Below are positions 54,705 through 64,000 of a stretch of DNA of 64,000 nucleotides, piece by piece. The notes beneath the pieces were generated by a model, which ran no database searches, had not been told where the DNA came from, and was given only the letters and a program-made list of their open reading frames with translations. The stretch covers positions 1 to 64,000 of the forward strand of contig JACEEZ010001718.1 in assembly GCA_016584305.1 (NCBI GenBank). The letters are read 5' to 3'. A program made the translations under genes and the position numbers. This stretch comes from Chionoecetes opilio (taxonomy: Eukaryota > Arthropoda > Malacostraca > Decapoda > Majidae). Every line of letters begins with the position of its first letter. The stretch's first letter is position 1.

Positions 54705-54799
54705 CAAATTATGCGTCGGAAACACGTAATTTAAGAGTTGTGTAGGGGGGTAAAATTCCCTAGATCTAGGGTAATTTCCTTATATCTAGAGAAATTTGC

Positions 54800-55030
54800 C
54801 TAATCAAAATTAACCTAACCAAATCTAACCTAACCAAATCTAACCTAACCTAATCAAATCTAACCTAACCTAACCAAATCTAACCAACCGTAACCTAACC
54901 AAATCTAACCTACCCTAACCTAACCAAATCTAACCTAACCTAACCAAATCTAACCTAACCTAACCAAATATAACCAACCCTAGCCTAACCAAATATAACC
55001 TACACTAACCTAACCAGATCTAGCCTAACC
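54800..55030 (-). repeat. CCTAACCAAATCTAA array, block C
   Basis: Same degenerate TTAGG-like array as 37,490-37,650, with more units. Confidence 0.8.
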
Positions 55031-55379
55031 TCCTAGCGGTGGGTGGGGGGGTTCTCGACACTTCAGTCATCATTCTGTGAGGATCGTCAGGTTCACACGT
55101 CTCTGGACTCTGAAGAAATCCAATGAATTTTCTCTAGATCTAGGGAATTTTTTCAACACCCCTAATTCAGAAACTAAGTTGTTGCGACGCATATCTTGTA
55201 CCCCAGCCAAATATCCCGCACTGCCCAGGTCCCCAAGCCTGTTTTGTGGGAGAGGGGGAGTATGGCCAAACACTAGAATAATACCCTTATTTTTCCCGGC
55301 CAAGTTTTAGTGCTTTTTCTGATGGAGATGCAGTGTTTTTAATGGAAACGGTACCATAAAATCTGGTGATGATTATTAT

Positions 55380-55890
55380 TATTTATTTTTAAACTATGGG
55401 TTCGCACAAAATAAAACAATCTCCATTAGAAAAACACCTATTGTAAGCCAGGAACAAATAGTCGGTGTCTCTGAAAACGACGGCGAAGTCCTCGTCCATT
55501 ATAACCCAACTGACAAAACCTGTGTACGAAACAACTTGTGTACGAAACTCCCTGTAACCATCGTAGCCTAGCCCGTGGCTTTGTGGTTGTGTGATTGGTC
55601 AGTGTGTTCAGGCTTGTTTTTTGGCATTTGTGACTTGCATTGCCTTTTTGGGTAAATATCCAGTATGACCGCACAGTCCTCGTCCATTATAACCTACCGT
55701 AGCTAACAGTATAGTCGCCAGCTGCAATAATGTCGCCAGCCGCCAAATATTACGAATTATTGCATCACTACTGAGGCTATAATGGACGAGAACTTCGCGG
55801 TCGTTTTCAGACACTGACTGTTTTTATCTGGCCTACAATAGGTGCTTTTTCTAATGGAGATACTTTTATTTTGCACAAACTCATAAAAAA
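55380..55890. repeat. Inverted M1 pair, block C
   Basis: Reverse M1 at 55,380-55,500 and direct M1 at 55,775-55,890 with a middle containing 'gtcgccagc-gcaataatgtcgccag'. Matches 37,990-38,455. Confidence 0.6.
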
Positions 55891-55929
55891 AAAAAAAAAA
55901 ATTAAAATGTTATGCATGGCTAAGGTTAA

Positions 55930-56832
55930 AGTAATCGTCCAGACCCATTTTTTCTTTGCATAATTATGTTGAATGTTCATTCAAAATACCTAATCCACAA
56001 AAAATTATTCATTTTCACGCCTTATTTCCCTAAAAACAAGACTTTTGTAAAAAGCGCGGGAAAAACAACAGCCACATTCCAGCCGTGGCGCGAAACTTGC
56101 TGGCGACGACACAAGAGGTAAGCCTCCCAGCCCCGCCCGACACAGACAAACGGAGACTCTGAGAAAAATGTAGTACTTGGGGAATTTTGGGTGCTTCTGG
56201 TATATTTTTTGTGCGACACGGCACATACTTGCATCCTGCATGGGCACGGCAAGAAAGCTGTGCCATTCCCGAGAGCTTAGCACCCATTCACAACCCACAC
56301 GGCGACGATATATGTGTGCAGACCTTTGGAGGGACGGGGAGCGGCTGGTAGTAGCCAGGGTACTGCAGCCCTCTCATCTCGGTGGCCTTGCTACTACCCG
56401 CCGCTTGCCGCCGCTGCACACATCTGCACACATATATCGTCGCCCCACAGTTTGCAAATGGGTGCTAAGCTCTCGGTAAAGGCACAGCCCCCACGCTGCA
56501 CCCACACAGGATGCAAGTACATGCCACATCGCACAAAAAATATATCAGAAACACCCAAAATTCCCCAAGTACTACATTTTTCTCAGAGTCTTCGCGCATA
56601 TGTATCAGGCGGTGCTGGGAAGCTCCCTGTTGTGACGTCGCCGACCCATGGTGCGTCGTCTGCTGATAAACAGTTGTGTTTTGAGAGCACGGGGAATTTA
56701 CAGATTTTGAATGCGGATCATTTAAAAACGGGTGACTATGCAAAATGTGACAACATATTGTTGATATACTCGATCATGGCTATATTTTGACTGCATTAAA
56801 TCAGGAATGATGAAATGGTCTGGACGATTACT
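55930..56832. mobile_element. TTAA-target fold-back element, 903 bp
   Basis: TIRs AGTAATCGTCCAGACC / GGTCTGGACGATTACT flanked by TTAA at 55,926-55,929 and 56,833-56,836. Internal inverted repeat of about 170 bp: 56,151-56,320 against about 56,425-56,600, separated by a GC-rich loop with its own hairpin (ggtagtagcc / ctactacc). End sequences match the 2160-bp element in block A, so both are one family. No transposase. Confidence 0.82.
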
Positions 56833-56844
56833 TTAAGGTTAGGT

Positions 56845-58600
56845 TAGGTATACTTACCATAGATAACAGTATAGTCGCCACCTGCACTAATGTAGCCAGG
56901 CGCCAAATATTACGAATTATAGCATCACTACTGATGTGTATGTGCCACTGAAGATGATACACAGTAGTTTATATCATGACTGTATAATCTACTCTGTTTC
57001 AGCGTTGTTTTATGCTTTGTAGCTGCAAGTATATACAGTTTTAGATTTCACTAGTACTCGTTTTTTTCGAGCGACGACGACGGCGGGAGGACACTCAGAA
57101 CATAAACACTAGATGGCGACCTTAGTGTAGCCCGTTACCAACATCGCCACTCGGTTTTATTTTTGTAATTTTTTCATTTTTAGCCTCTTGACCAGATGAA
57201 AACACAAAATGACCAGACTCTCCAATAGCCCCTTCAACTTTCCTAAAAATCTGGTGTAGAAATGAAAGTATTAAATGCCCCACACGTCTGTACATGAAAA
57301 AGAAACGTTTGTCCTGGCGCTTTAGTGTTATCTATGGTAGTGGTTAGGTTGGTTGGTTTTCATTAAAACCTTTAAAGGGTTGGGTTAGATATACTTTTGG
57401 TTAAGGTTAGGTTACTTTTTATTAAAACCTATGGGGAAGGTTTGGTATGTTCTTTTTAAATTATTTCCCTGGTTCTGAGACCCGACAAATTTCCCCGGGC
57501 CCAAATTTTTTAGGGCTTTTTTCAAATGGAGATTCATTTTTTTAAAATGAAACGGCGACCAAAAAATTGTGATGAAATTTGTTTCCTTCCTTTTTTTTTA
57601 AATGGGGGTTTCCGGAAAAAAAAAACTATCGCCATTAGAAAAAGCCCAGTGTTGGCCAAAAAATTATCGGTGTCTCTGAAAAAGAGCAAAGTCCTCGTCC
57701 ACTATTGCCGTTTTTTTTGCATTTGTTACTTTTATTGCCGTTTCGGTAAATATGCAGATGCCCGCCAGTCCCGCCCATTTACCTACCGTAGATAACATTT
57801 GAGTCGCCAGGAAACGTTTCTTTTCGATGTACAGACTGGGGGCTTTTATACTTCATTTCTAATCCTTTTTTCAGGAAAGTTAGAAGGGGCTTCTGGAGAT
57901 TTGTGTCTTTTGTGTTTTCATCTTGTCATTTTATGGTAAAAATGACTAATTACAAAAATATCACCAAGTGGCGCCCAAACAATAAAGTCGCCATTTAGTG
58001 TTTTGTTCTGAGTGTTCCCCCGCCGTGTCGCACCGAAAAAAACAGGTTATAATGGACGGATTTCGCGGTCTTTTTCAGAAAAACCCTAGTTTTCCGGGCC
58101 TACAATGGGGGCTTTTTTCTAAGGAGATAGTTTTTTTTGTGAAAAACCCGTTAAAAAAAAAAAAAATCCGAATTTTACGGACCGTTTCCTTGAAAACACG
58201 GGGAATCTCCATCAGAAATACCTAAAACTTGCCGGGAAAAATTAGTCAGGTCTTATGGGTTTTTTAATAAAACCTAACCTAAACGTATGGTTTTAATAAA
58301 AACCAAACCCAAACCCTTAAACCCAAAAAGTATACCTAACCAACCTTAAAAATTTTAAATTAACCAATTTAAACCCTTAAGGGGAGAGTCTGCCGTAAAA
58401 TATAAAAATATTTTTTTGATATACGAATTTGAGTTAATGGTCTACTAGCCGCAAGCCTCCCTCCGGGGCGGATTTTTTGGCTACTCCTGCGGAGGGCTAT
58501 TGATGGGGCCTTTGGCCCCCAACCTGTTTTTGGTGGGCCTTCGCCCAAAAAACATAGACTCTCCAATAGCCCCTTCAGCTTTCCTGAAATCATGGAGTAG
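56845..58600. repeat. Fragments of the 38.5-39.1 kb spacer, M1 and TTAGG units, low quality
   Basis: 56,860-57,300 matches 38,480-38,960. 57,330-57,440 holds TTAGG-like units. 57,520-57,720 has reversed M1-like sequence and 57,790-57,980 a reversed spacer. 58,030-58,200 is direct M1 and 58,555-58,605 the exon-like module. No gene. Confidence 0.5.
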
Positions 58601-58604
58601 AAAT

Positions 58605-58885
58605 GATTATTCCCCCCCCCATTCACTCACCCATTACCCATCACCCCCCCCCCATTCACTCACCCATTCCCATCACCCCCCACCCATTCCTCACCCATTA
58701 CCCACCCCCCCCCACCCATTCACTCCCCCATTACCCTCACCCCCACCCATTCCTCACCCTTTTCCCCATCACCCCCCCCCTATTCCCTCACCCATCCCCC
58801 ATCCCCCCCCCCATTCACTCACCCTCCCCCCCCCCCCATTCCCATCACCCCACCCTTCACTCACCCATTACCCTCACCTACACAA
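58605..58885 (+). repeat. CCCATTCACTCACCCATTACC minisatellite
   Basis: C-rich tandem array of roughly 25-30-bp units with poly-C expansions; Pro/His frames are artefacts. Confidence 0.85.
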
Positions 58886-60284
58886 TTTTCCCTCAATTCT
58901 CGAAACCCACTTTTTTTTTTTCAAAATTCTCGCTAATGGGCTGCTAAAAAAAAGAGAAAAAAAGAAGTGATCGGTTATTCATAAGTGGGCTTTGACCTTC
59001 CCCTGGTCCCCCTAAATTCCAAAAATGTGCCATATGAGGGTTTGCGCCACGGGGGGGGGAAACCTATACCACCCACCACACCCCCAAGACGACGCAAAAG
59101 ACACACTTTCGCTTATATTTTTTAAATGGAAACACCTACCTTTGGTTTTCGAAGGTGGAATTTTTTTTTAGTCCGACTTTTTTTTTTAACTGCCCATAGT
59201 GGGGGCTTTAAACTTTCAAAACTTGAAAAAAAAAAAAAATATTGGATAATTTTCCCTATATAAAAACTAAGCCTTTAAAAAAAATTAAAAAAAAAGCAAT
59301 TTTCGGGGTGAAGTTTTTTTTCCCCAGGTAACAATTCGGGGAACAATTTTGGATAAAAAAGTGAACCTGTCCAAAAAAAATTTTTGGGAACAAATGTTAA
59401 CACCCAAAAAAGGGCCCTAGAAAAAAGAAAAAGAAAAATTTACCGAAGAAGACAAAAAAACAAGAAGTGGAAGACGACAAAGGAAATTTCCAGCAAAAAG
59501 TAGGCACCTGGTGCCCCTTGCTGGAACCTTGCCAAAATGAGGGGCGGGCGCCCGACACCCTCCCTTGGAGCGTTAATTAATACCTTTAAAAGGGGGGGAA
59601 AGGTGCAGATCCTTTTATGCAGCATTGATGGATTTGATCCCTAAAATTCATATAAAAGTAGCATTGACAGTATAGTCCCTTCACTGCAGGCGAAACTTTG
59701 CAAATTCAAACGGGGTTTTCTCAAACTAGTATAAAATTAACAAAAAATTTAATCCCCCTTTTTATTTTGGCACATTTTCACGAAACTTTAGGACACACAA
59801 ATCAAATATATTCTACAAAATATCAGTGTGATATATTTTCACAGTGGGGAAAATTCTAAGGGTAAAAATAGTCTTTTGAATTTTGTTTTGTTACATCTGA
59901 GCCCCCGGTCGCCCTCTCATGGAGCAAGCGAGGGTCCAACGTTTTCTCCCGGGAAAAAGCAAGAAAAAAGTGCCGTTTGAAAGCGAAATTTCTTTTGGGC
60001 CCCCCAGCAAAAAATGCCTTTATGTCATCTTTGCAAACATGCTTGGACCTGGACAATATATATAAAAATTGGCAAATTTTTTAGGAGAAATAGAATTGCT
60101 ACTGGAAAATCAATGAAATACAAATAATCACCTTTAATCATTGATTTTAAAAGAAAAATATGATCATGATTTATTATGTTTAAAGCTGCAGCTTCATATT
60201 TGTAATGATTTGTTTATGATTATTTAATCACACCCTTTTGATTTGTTTTTTTTATTAATAATCTAATCATGCCCCGTCAAATAT
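58886..60284. other. Low-quality AT-rich spacer, no gene recognised
   Basis: Homopolymer-rich to 59.5 kb, cleaner after. No motif-bearing open frame. Confidence 0.4.
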
Positions 60285-60355
60285 ATTATAATATTATATA
60301 TTTATTTTTATTATAATATATAATATATATATATATATAATTATATATAAGGTAA
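60285..60355. repeat. (TA)n microsatellite
   Basis: AT dinucleotide-rich run with TTATT interruptions. Confidence 0.85.
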
Positions 60356-61240
60356 TACAACTAGCCCCCTGACCTTAACTTTAATCTTTATCCCCAGGGT
60401 CTCAGGACTCCAGGTCAACACCCAGGCATTAAAAGGAATTTTTCTCCCTGGAAATGAGGTGACACGGTGGTTTTAAATGGGGAAACTCCCGCCCCTTTTA
60501 GCCCCGGGGTCAGGGGTCCCTGAGTGGGTGATTTTTACAGATAGATGCATGAAGATAGATGGACGTAGGGGGGGCGCCTACCGCCTACTGCTGCCCCAAA
60601 AGGTTCCATACAAGTAGGAAAAAAAAATAGAACTTTCGCACTGTACCGAATTTGAAAAAATATATGGAACCGTTTCGCCCCTACTTTTACCCCTTTAAAT
60701 TACCGACCGTACCTAATTTTGTCCGTACCGAAACGAATACATGCCGGTGGGCCTTTCGCAACCGCAACTTTCGAAAAATTGCAAAAGTCCTAATTCATTT
60801 GCGATTTGCGGAAGTTTAAATGTTTGGGGAGAAGAGAGAGAGAGAAAAGGGGCCCCGGGACGGTCGGCAATTTTTTTGAGAGGGGTTGTCCTGATGGAAA
60901 GGTTTGGGCTACATTTTACCTGCATTGAAGGTCACTAGCCATCACCACTCCACTCCTCCCCCTGTAGAGGGGTGGCGTGGGGGCTCCTTCTGGTTACCCC
61001 TTGGCTCAAAACTGGCGGGGTGTTAGCTGGGGGGTGAAGCAGGAACACCCTTAAAGGGAAGCCTTGCCTTCTTTGTGTGCGGCCCCCAAATGTACGGGTC
61101 CCGAGGTGAAGAGCCAGGTCGGCCCCCACGCCAGGACCCTCCCGGCTTCCCTTGTATTGGGGAAACGTTTGGGTTTCCCCGGGGGCCCCACCTGGGTTCC
61201 TCACCCCAGCTGCGCCTCCCCCACAGGGGTCTGGCAAAAG
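60356..61240. other. Spacer, no gene recognised
   Basis: GC content rises after 60.9 kb. Open frames overlap on the minus strand in several frames without motifs. It may be the upstream part of the zinc-finger exon. Confidence 0.35.
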
Positions 61241-61274
61241 TAGTCTGAAATGGGGGGCATAGGACCTCCCCTTG

Positions 61275-61775
61275 TACCACTGTGCAAAGTGTGCTCCAGC
61301 AAGGCTGGCATTACTGCACACGTCCTCCCCCAAACACGCAAGCAAGCGAGGTGTTTCCCACTTGGAAAAGTTTTCACTGGTAAAGGTTCCTTAGGACCCA
61401 CAGGTCACCCCACTGGTAGAGAAACTTTGAGTGTCAGGGGTGGGGAAAAACTTTTAACCAAAGGGCATTTCTTAAAAACACATGCTCACCCACACTGGTG
61501 AGAAAAACTTTGAGTGTCGGGAGGTAGGAAAAATTTACCCCAAGAGCATTCTTGACACACATGCCACCCACACGGGTGAGAGAAACTTTAGTGCGGAGTT
61601 GGAAAAACATTTTCCCGAAGGGCAATCTTAACACACACATGTCCCCCACAGGGGTGAGGGGAAAGTAAAAGTGTGATTTTTTGCGGAAATGTTACCTTAC
61701 CAAAGAGTCTGTTGCCAGGCATACCCAACACACCTGTGAGGAGGGAGGGCTGGTGTGTTGCATGTTTGCATCATC
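61275..61775 (+). pseudogene. C2H2 zinc-finger array, 3' end, corrupted
   Basis: Five linker-like segments (H-T-G-E-K/R equivalents) occur near 61,412, 61,497, 61,576, 61,652 and 61,731, spaced 76-84 bp. This matches the 28-residue period of tandem C2H2 fingers. Between them are GKVFTGKGSL-like and [16 protein letters not shown] finger halves, and many cysteine positions are lost or shifted. Such proteins are usually nuclear DNA-binding regulators. The last unit (61,673-61,760) matches the two units at the start of the window. AATAAA sites follow at 61,853-61,858 and 62,299-62,304. Low consensus quality means the frame breaks could be sequencing errors in a real gene. Confidence 0.6.
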
Positions 61776-62320
61776 CAGTTGCCAGCCTCACGGGGGTTCT
61801 CGCATCATGTTTGCCCCTGTGCACCCTCAGGAGACGGAGTTGCGGGGCAGGAAATAAAGCATGACGGACTTTTTAATAGGCAGTGACTCGCTGCTAACTT
61901 CCTGTGTCCTTTCCTTTCTGCCCAGGAACACCCTTTCCTTGTGCTCTCTGGCATTTTGTGGTGTCCTGTGTTTGGGGGCAGTGTGCCAGTGAGATGCTTG
62001 GGGAAATGCTGCAAAGATGGTTTTAGGCAAGGCATCCAGGTGACTGTTACTGAGTGATCAGTTAGGGGGCAAGTGAAGGCGAATGTTGCAGGCAGTATTT
62101 TGTGGGCTGTCTGACTGGGGTACGGCCTGGGCCCGCCATGAAGGGGTTAGGCCCGGAGGGGTGTCCCCGGGAAAGTTCCCCTGGTACACTGTTATCAGGC
62201 CCCTCAGGGGAGTCACATCCCCACAGTCATTTGTTTTGTTTTTTGTTTTGGGGGAAGAGAGGCGTTGTTAAGGGCTGTGTTGGAGAGCCATGTCTTCAAA
62301 TAAAGAAAGTCCTTTGACCA
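61776..62320 (+). other. Probable 3' untranslated region of the zinc-finger unit
   Basis: No coding motif; two AATAAA sites. The minisatellite begins right after the second. Confidence 0.35.
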
Positions 62321-62321
62321 C

Positions 62322-64000
62322 AAGGTTTGTCTAACCCTTTCCCGCCAGCAATCAGGTTGTCTAACCTTTTCCCGCCAGCCCCCTGTGTTCTAACCCTTTT
62401 CCCGCCAGCATATCGTGTTCTAACCCTTCCCGCCAGCACACCCGTGTTTGGGCCCAACCCTTTCCCGCCAGCATACCATGTGTGTCTAACCTTCCTGCCA
62501 GCATATCAGTTGTCTAACCCTTTCCCGCCAGCACACCCGTGTGTGTCTAAAACCCTTCCTGAGCATATCAGTGTTCTAACCCCTTCCCGCACACACCCTG
62601 TGTGTCTAACCCTTCCTGACAAATACCCTGGTGTCCCAACCTTCCTGCCAACACCCAGTGTGTGTTAAACCCTTTCCCCCAACACACCCCTGTGTGTCTA
62701 AACCCCTTCCCCCAACACACCCGTGGTGCTAACCCTTTCCCGCCAGCATATCGTTGTGTCTAACCCTTCCTGCCAACACACCGGTTGTCAACCTTCCTGC
62801 CCAAAACCCCCAGGTGGTAACCTTTCCCGCCAACCCCAGGTTGCTAACCCTTCCCGCCGCACACCAGTGTTGTCTACCCTTCCTGCCAGCATATCAGTAT
62901 GTGCAACCCTTCCGCCAGCATATCGTGTGTGTCTAACCCTTTCCCCCAACACACCTGTTGGGCTAACCCTTCCTGCCCCACACCGGGTGTCTAACCCTTC
63001 CTGCCAGCATATCAGTGTGGTCAAACCCCTTCCTCCCCAAAACCCAGGGTGTCTAACCCTTCCCGCCAACACCGGGGTGGGTTTTAACCCTTCCTGCCAC
63101 ACACCAGGGGTTTTCTCCTTCCTGCCAAACACCAGTTGTGTCTAACCCTTCCTGCCAACACACCCGTGGGGGTGTTAACCCTTCCTGCCCAAAACACCAG
63201 TGTGTGTCTAACCTTCCCGCCAGACCCCAGTGGGTCTAACCTTCCCGCCAACACCCCATGTGTGTCTAACCCTTCCGCCCGCATACCGTGTGGTCTAACC
63301 CTTCCCGCCAACACACCCGGTGTGTCTAACCCTTCCCGCCACACACCATGTGGTCTAACCCTTCCTGCCAGCACACCCGTGTGTGCTAACCCCTTTCCCG
63401 CCAGCATATCATGTGTGTCTAACCCTTCCTCCAAAACCAGTGTTCTAAACCCCTTTCCCGCCGCACACCAGTGTGTGTCTCCCTTCCTGCCCCTATCTGT
63501 GTGTCTAACCCTTCCCCGCCAACAACCAGTGTGTGTCTACCCCTTTCCCGCCAAACCCAGTGTGTGCTAACCCCCTTTCCGCCAAAACCCAGTGTGTGTC
63601 TGACCCCCCCCCGCCAGCATATCTGTTGTTAACCCTTCTGCCAAAACACCCGTGTGTGTCTAACCCTTCCTGCCAACACACCAGTGTTTGTCTAAACCTT
63701 TTCCCGCCCAACACCAGTGTGGGTTTTTAACCCTTCCCCGCCCCCAAAACCCCAGTGTGTGTTAACCCTTCCTCCAACACCCAGTGTGGTCAACCCTTCC
63801 TGCCAACCCCATGTGTGTCTAACCCTTCCTGCCAACACACCATGGTGTCTAACCTTCCCGCCAGCACACCCGTGTGTGTTAAACCCTTCCTGCCAGCATA
63901 CCAGTGTGTTAACCCTTCCTGCCCTACCGTGCGGTCTAACCTTTTTCCCGCCAAAAAAACCCGTGTGTGTCTAACCCCTTTCCCGCCACATATCGTTGGG
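62322..64000 (+). repeat. About 33-bp minisatellite, running off the window
   Basis: Roughly 50 irregular units of CTAACCCTTCCYGCCAGCA + YAYCAGTGTGTGT. Unit length varies by indels, partly from consensus error. All open frames here come from the repeat. Confidence 0.9.

Larger units (their letters stand above)
50186..55900 (+). repeat. Segmental duplication block C
   Basis: Starts at the GTGCTGTGCTGAGCC array and follows block A through 'ttcgtaccagcacacgaggcc', 'agttgtttcgtatatgaatg', the 30-bp minisatellite, intact piggyBac-like and hAT elements, TAACCAAATC array and M1 pair. Sequence quality is poorer before 52.7 kb. It keeps roughly 1.1 kb that is deleted in A and B. Confidence 0.75.

Noticed and set aside
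56005..56790. Overlapping proteins at the fold-back element
   Set aside because: Palindromic DNA gives similar frames on both strands; no domain.
58500..58970. Pro/His-rich 156-residue protein
   Set aside because: C-rich minisatellite.
62327..63974. Proline/threonine/asparagine-rich proteins
   Set aside because: All inside the 33-bp minisatellite; frames shift with unit length.

Overview
This window looks like intergenic DNA from an arthropod nuclear genome, most likely a decapod crustacean. The evidence is pervasive TTAGG/CCTAA-type satellite (the arthropod telomere motif), GT-AG introns and AATAAA sites, and a dense mixture of LINE, Ty3/Gypsy, hAT, pogo and TTAA-target elements. The species call is inference. 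I see no intact host gene. Most recognisable coding sequence belongs to mobile elements or to repeated, broken gene copies. Roughly 2.6-22.3, 49-53 and 57-64 kb are rich in homopolymer runs and one-base indels and look like poor consensus sequence. Frameshifts there may be errors rather than biology. Single N bases at 7517, 26978, 39927 and 46509 are probable joins.

Layout. 0-2.2 kb: the tail of a C2H2 zinc-finger array, then a FEN1/XPG-like nuclease with a C-terminal cysteine cluster (minus). 2.2-5.4 kb: dispersed repeats and low-quality GC-rich sequence. 5.4-13.5 kb: two copies of a Ty3/Gypsy fragment, the second split by a 2.75 kb hAT-like transposon with an 8-bp target duplication, then an unrelated Gypsy pol on the minus strand. 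13.8-17 kb: a corrupted LINE. 17-23 kb: TTAGG-like repeats and GC-rich sequence with nothing recognisable. 23.1-25.8 kb: a pogo/Tigger transposase pseudogene with an intron. 26.1-28.2 kb: a Gypsy gag fragment (minus) and the front of a LINE (plus). 30 kb: a second FEN-like gene copy.

32-56 kb holds three direct copies of one repeat block: A from about 32.2 to 38.5 kb, B from 40.67 to 47.04 kb, C from 50.19 to 55.9 kb. Each carries different insertions, and the uninterrupted copies serve as empty sites. A has a 2160-bp TTAA element. B has a 1229-bp hAT and an 1803-bp LINE. C has a 1.6-kb inverted-repeat element and keeps intact piggyBac-like and hAT elements that a shared deletion fused in A and B. 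A THAP zinc-finger exon lies just left of B. 47-50 kb contains dispersed repeats, a LINE 3' scrap and a large palindrome. 56-61 kb is fragments and low complexity. 61.2-61.8 kb is another C2H2 zinc-finger 3' end like the one at base 1. 62.3-64 kb is a roughly 33-bp minisatellite that runs off the window.

Nothing here forms an operon or pathway. The informative parts are the FEN-like/CXC gene family, present twice, and the internally documented history of nested transposition and segmental duplication.
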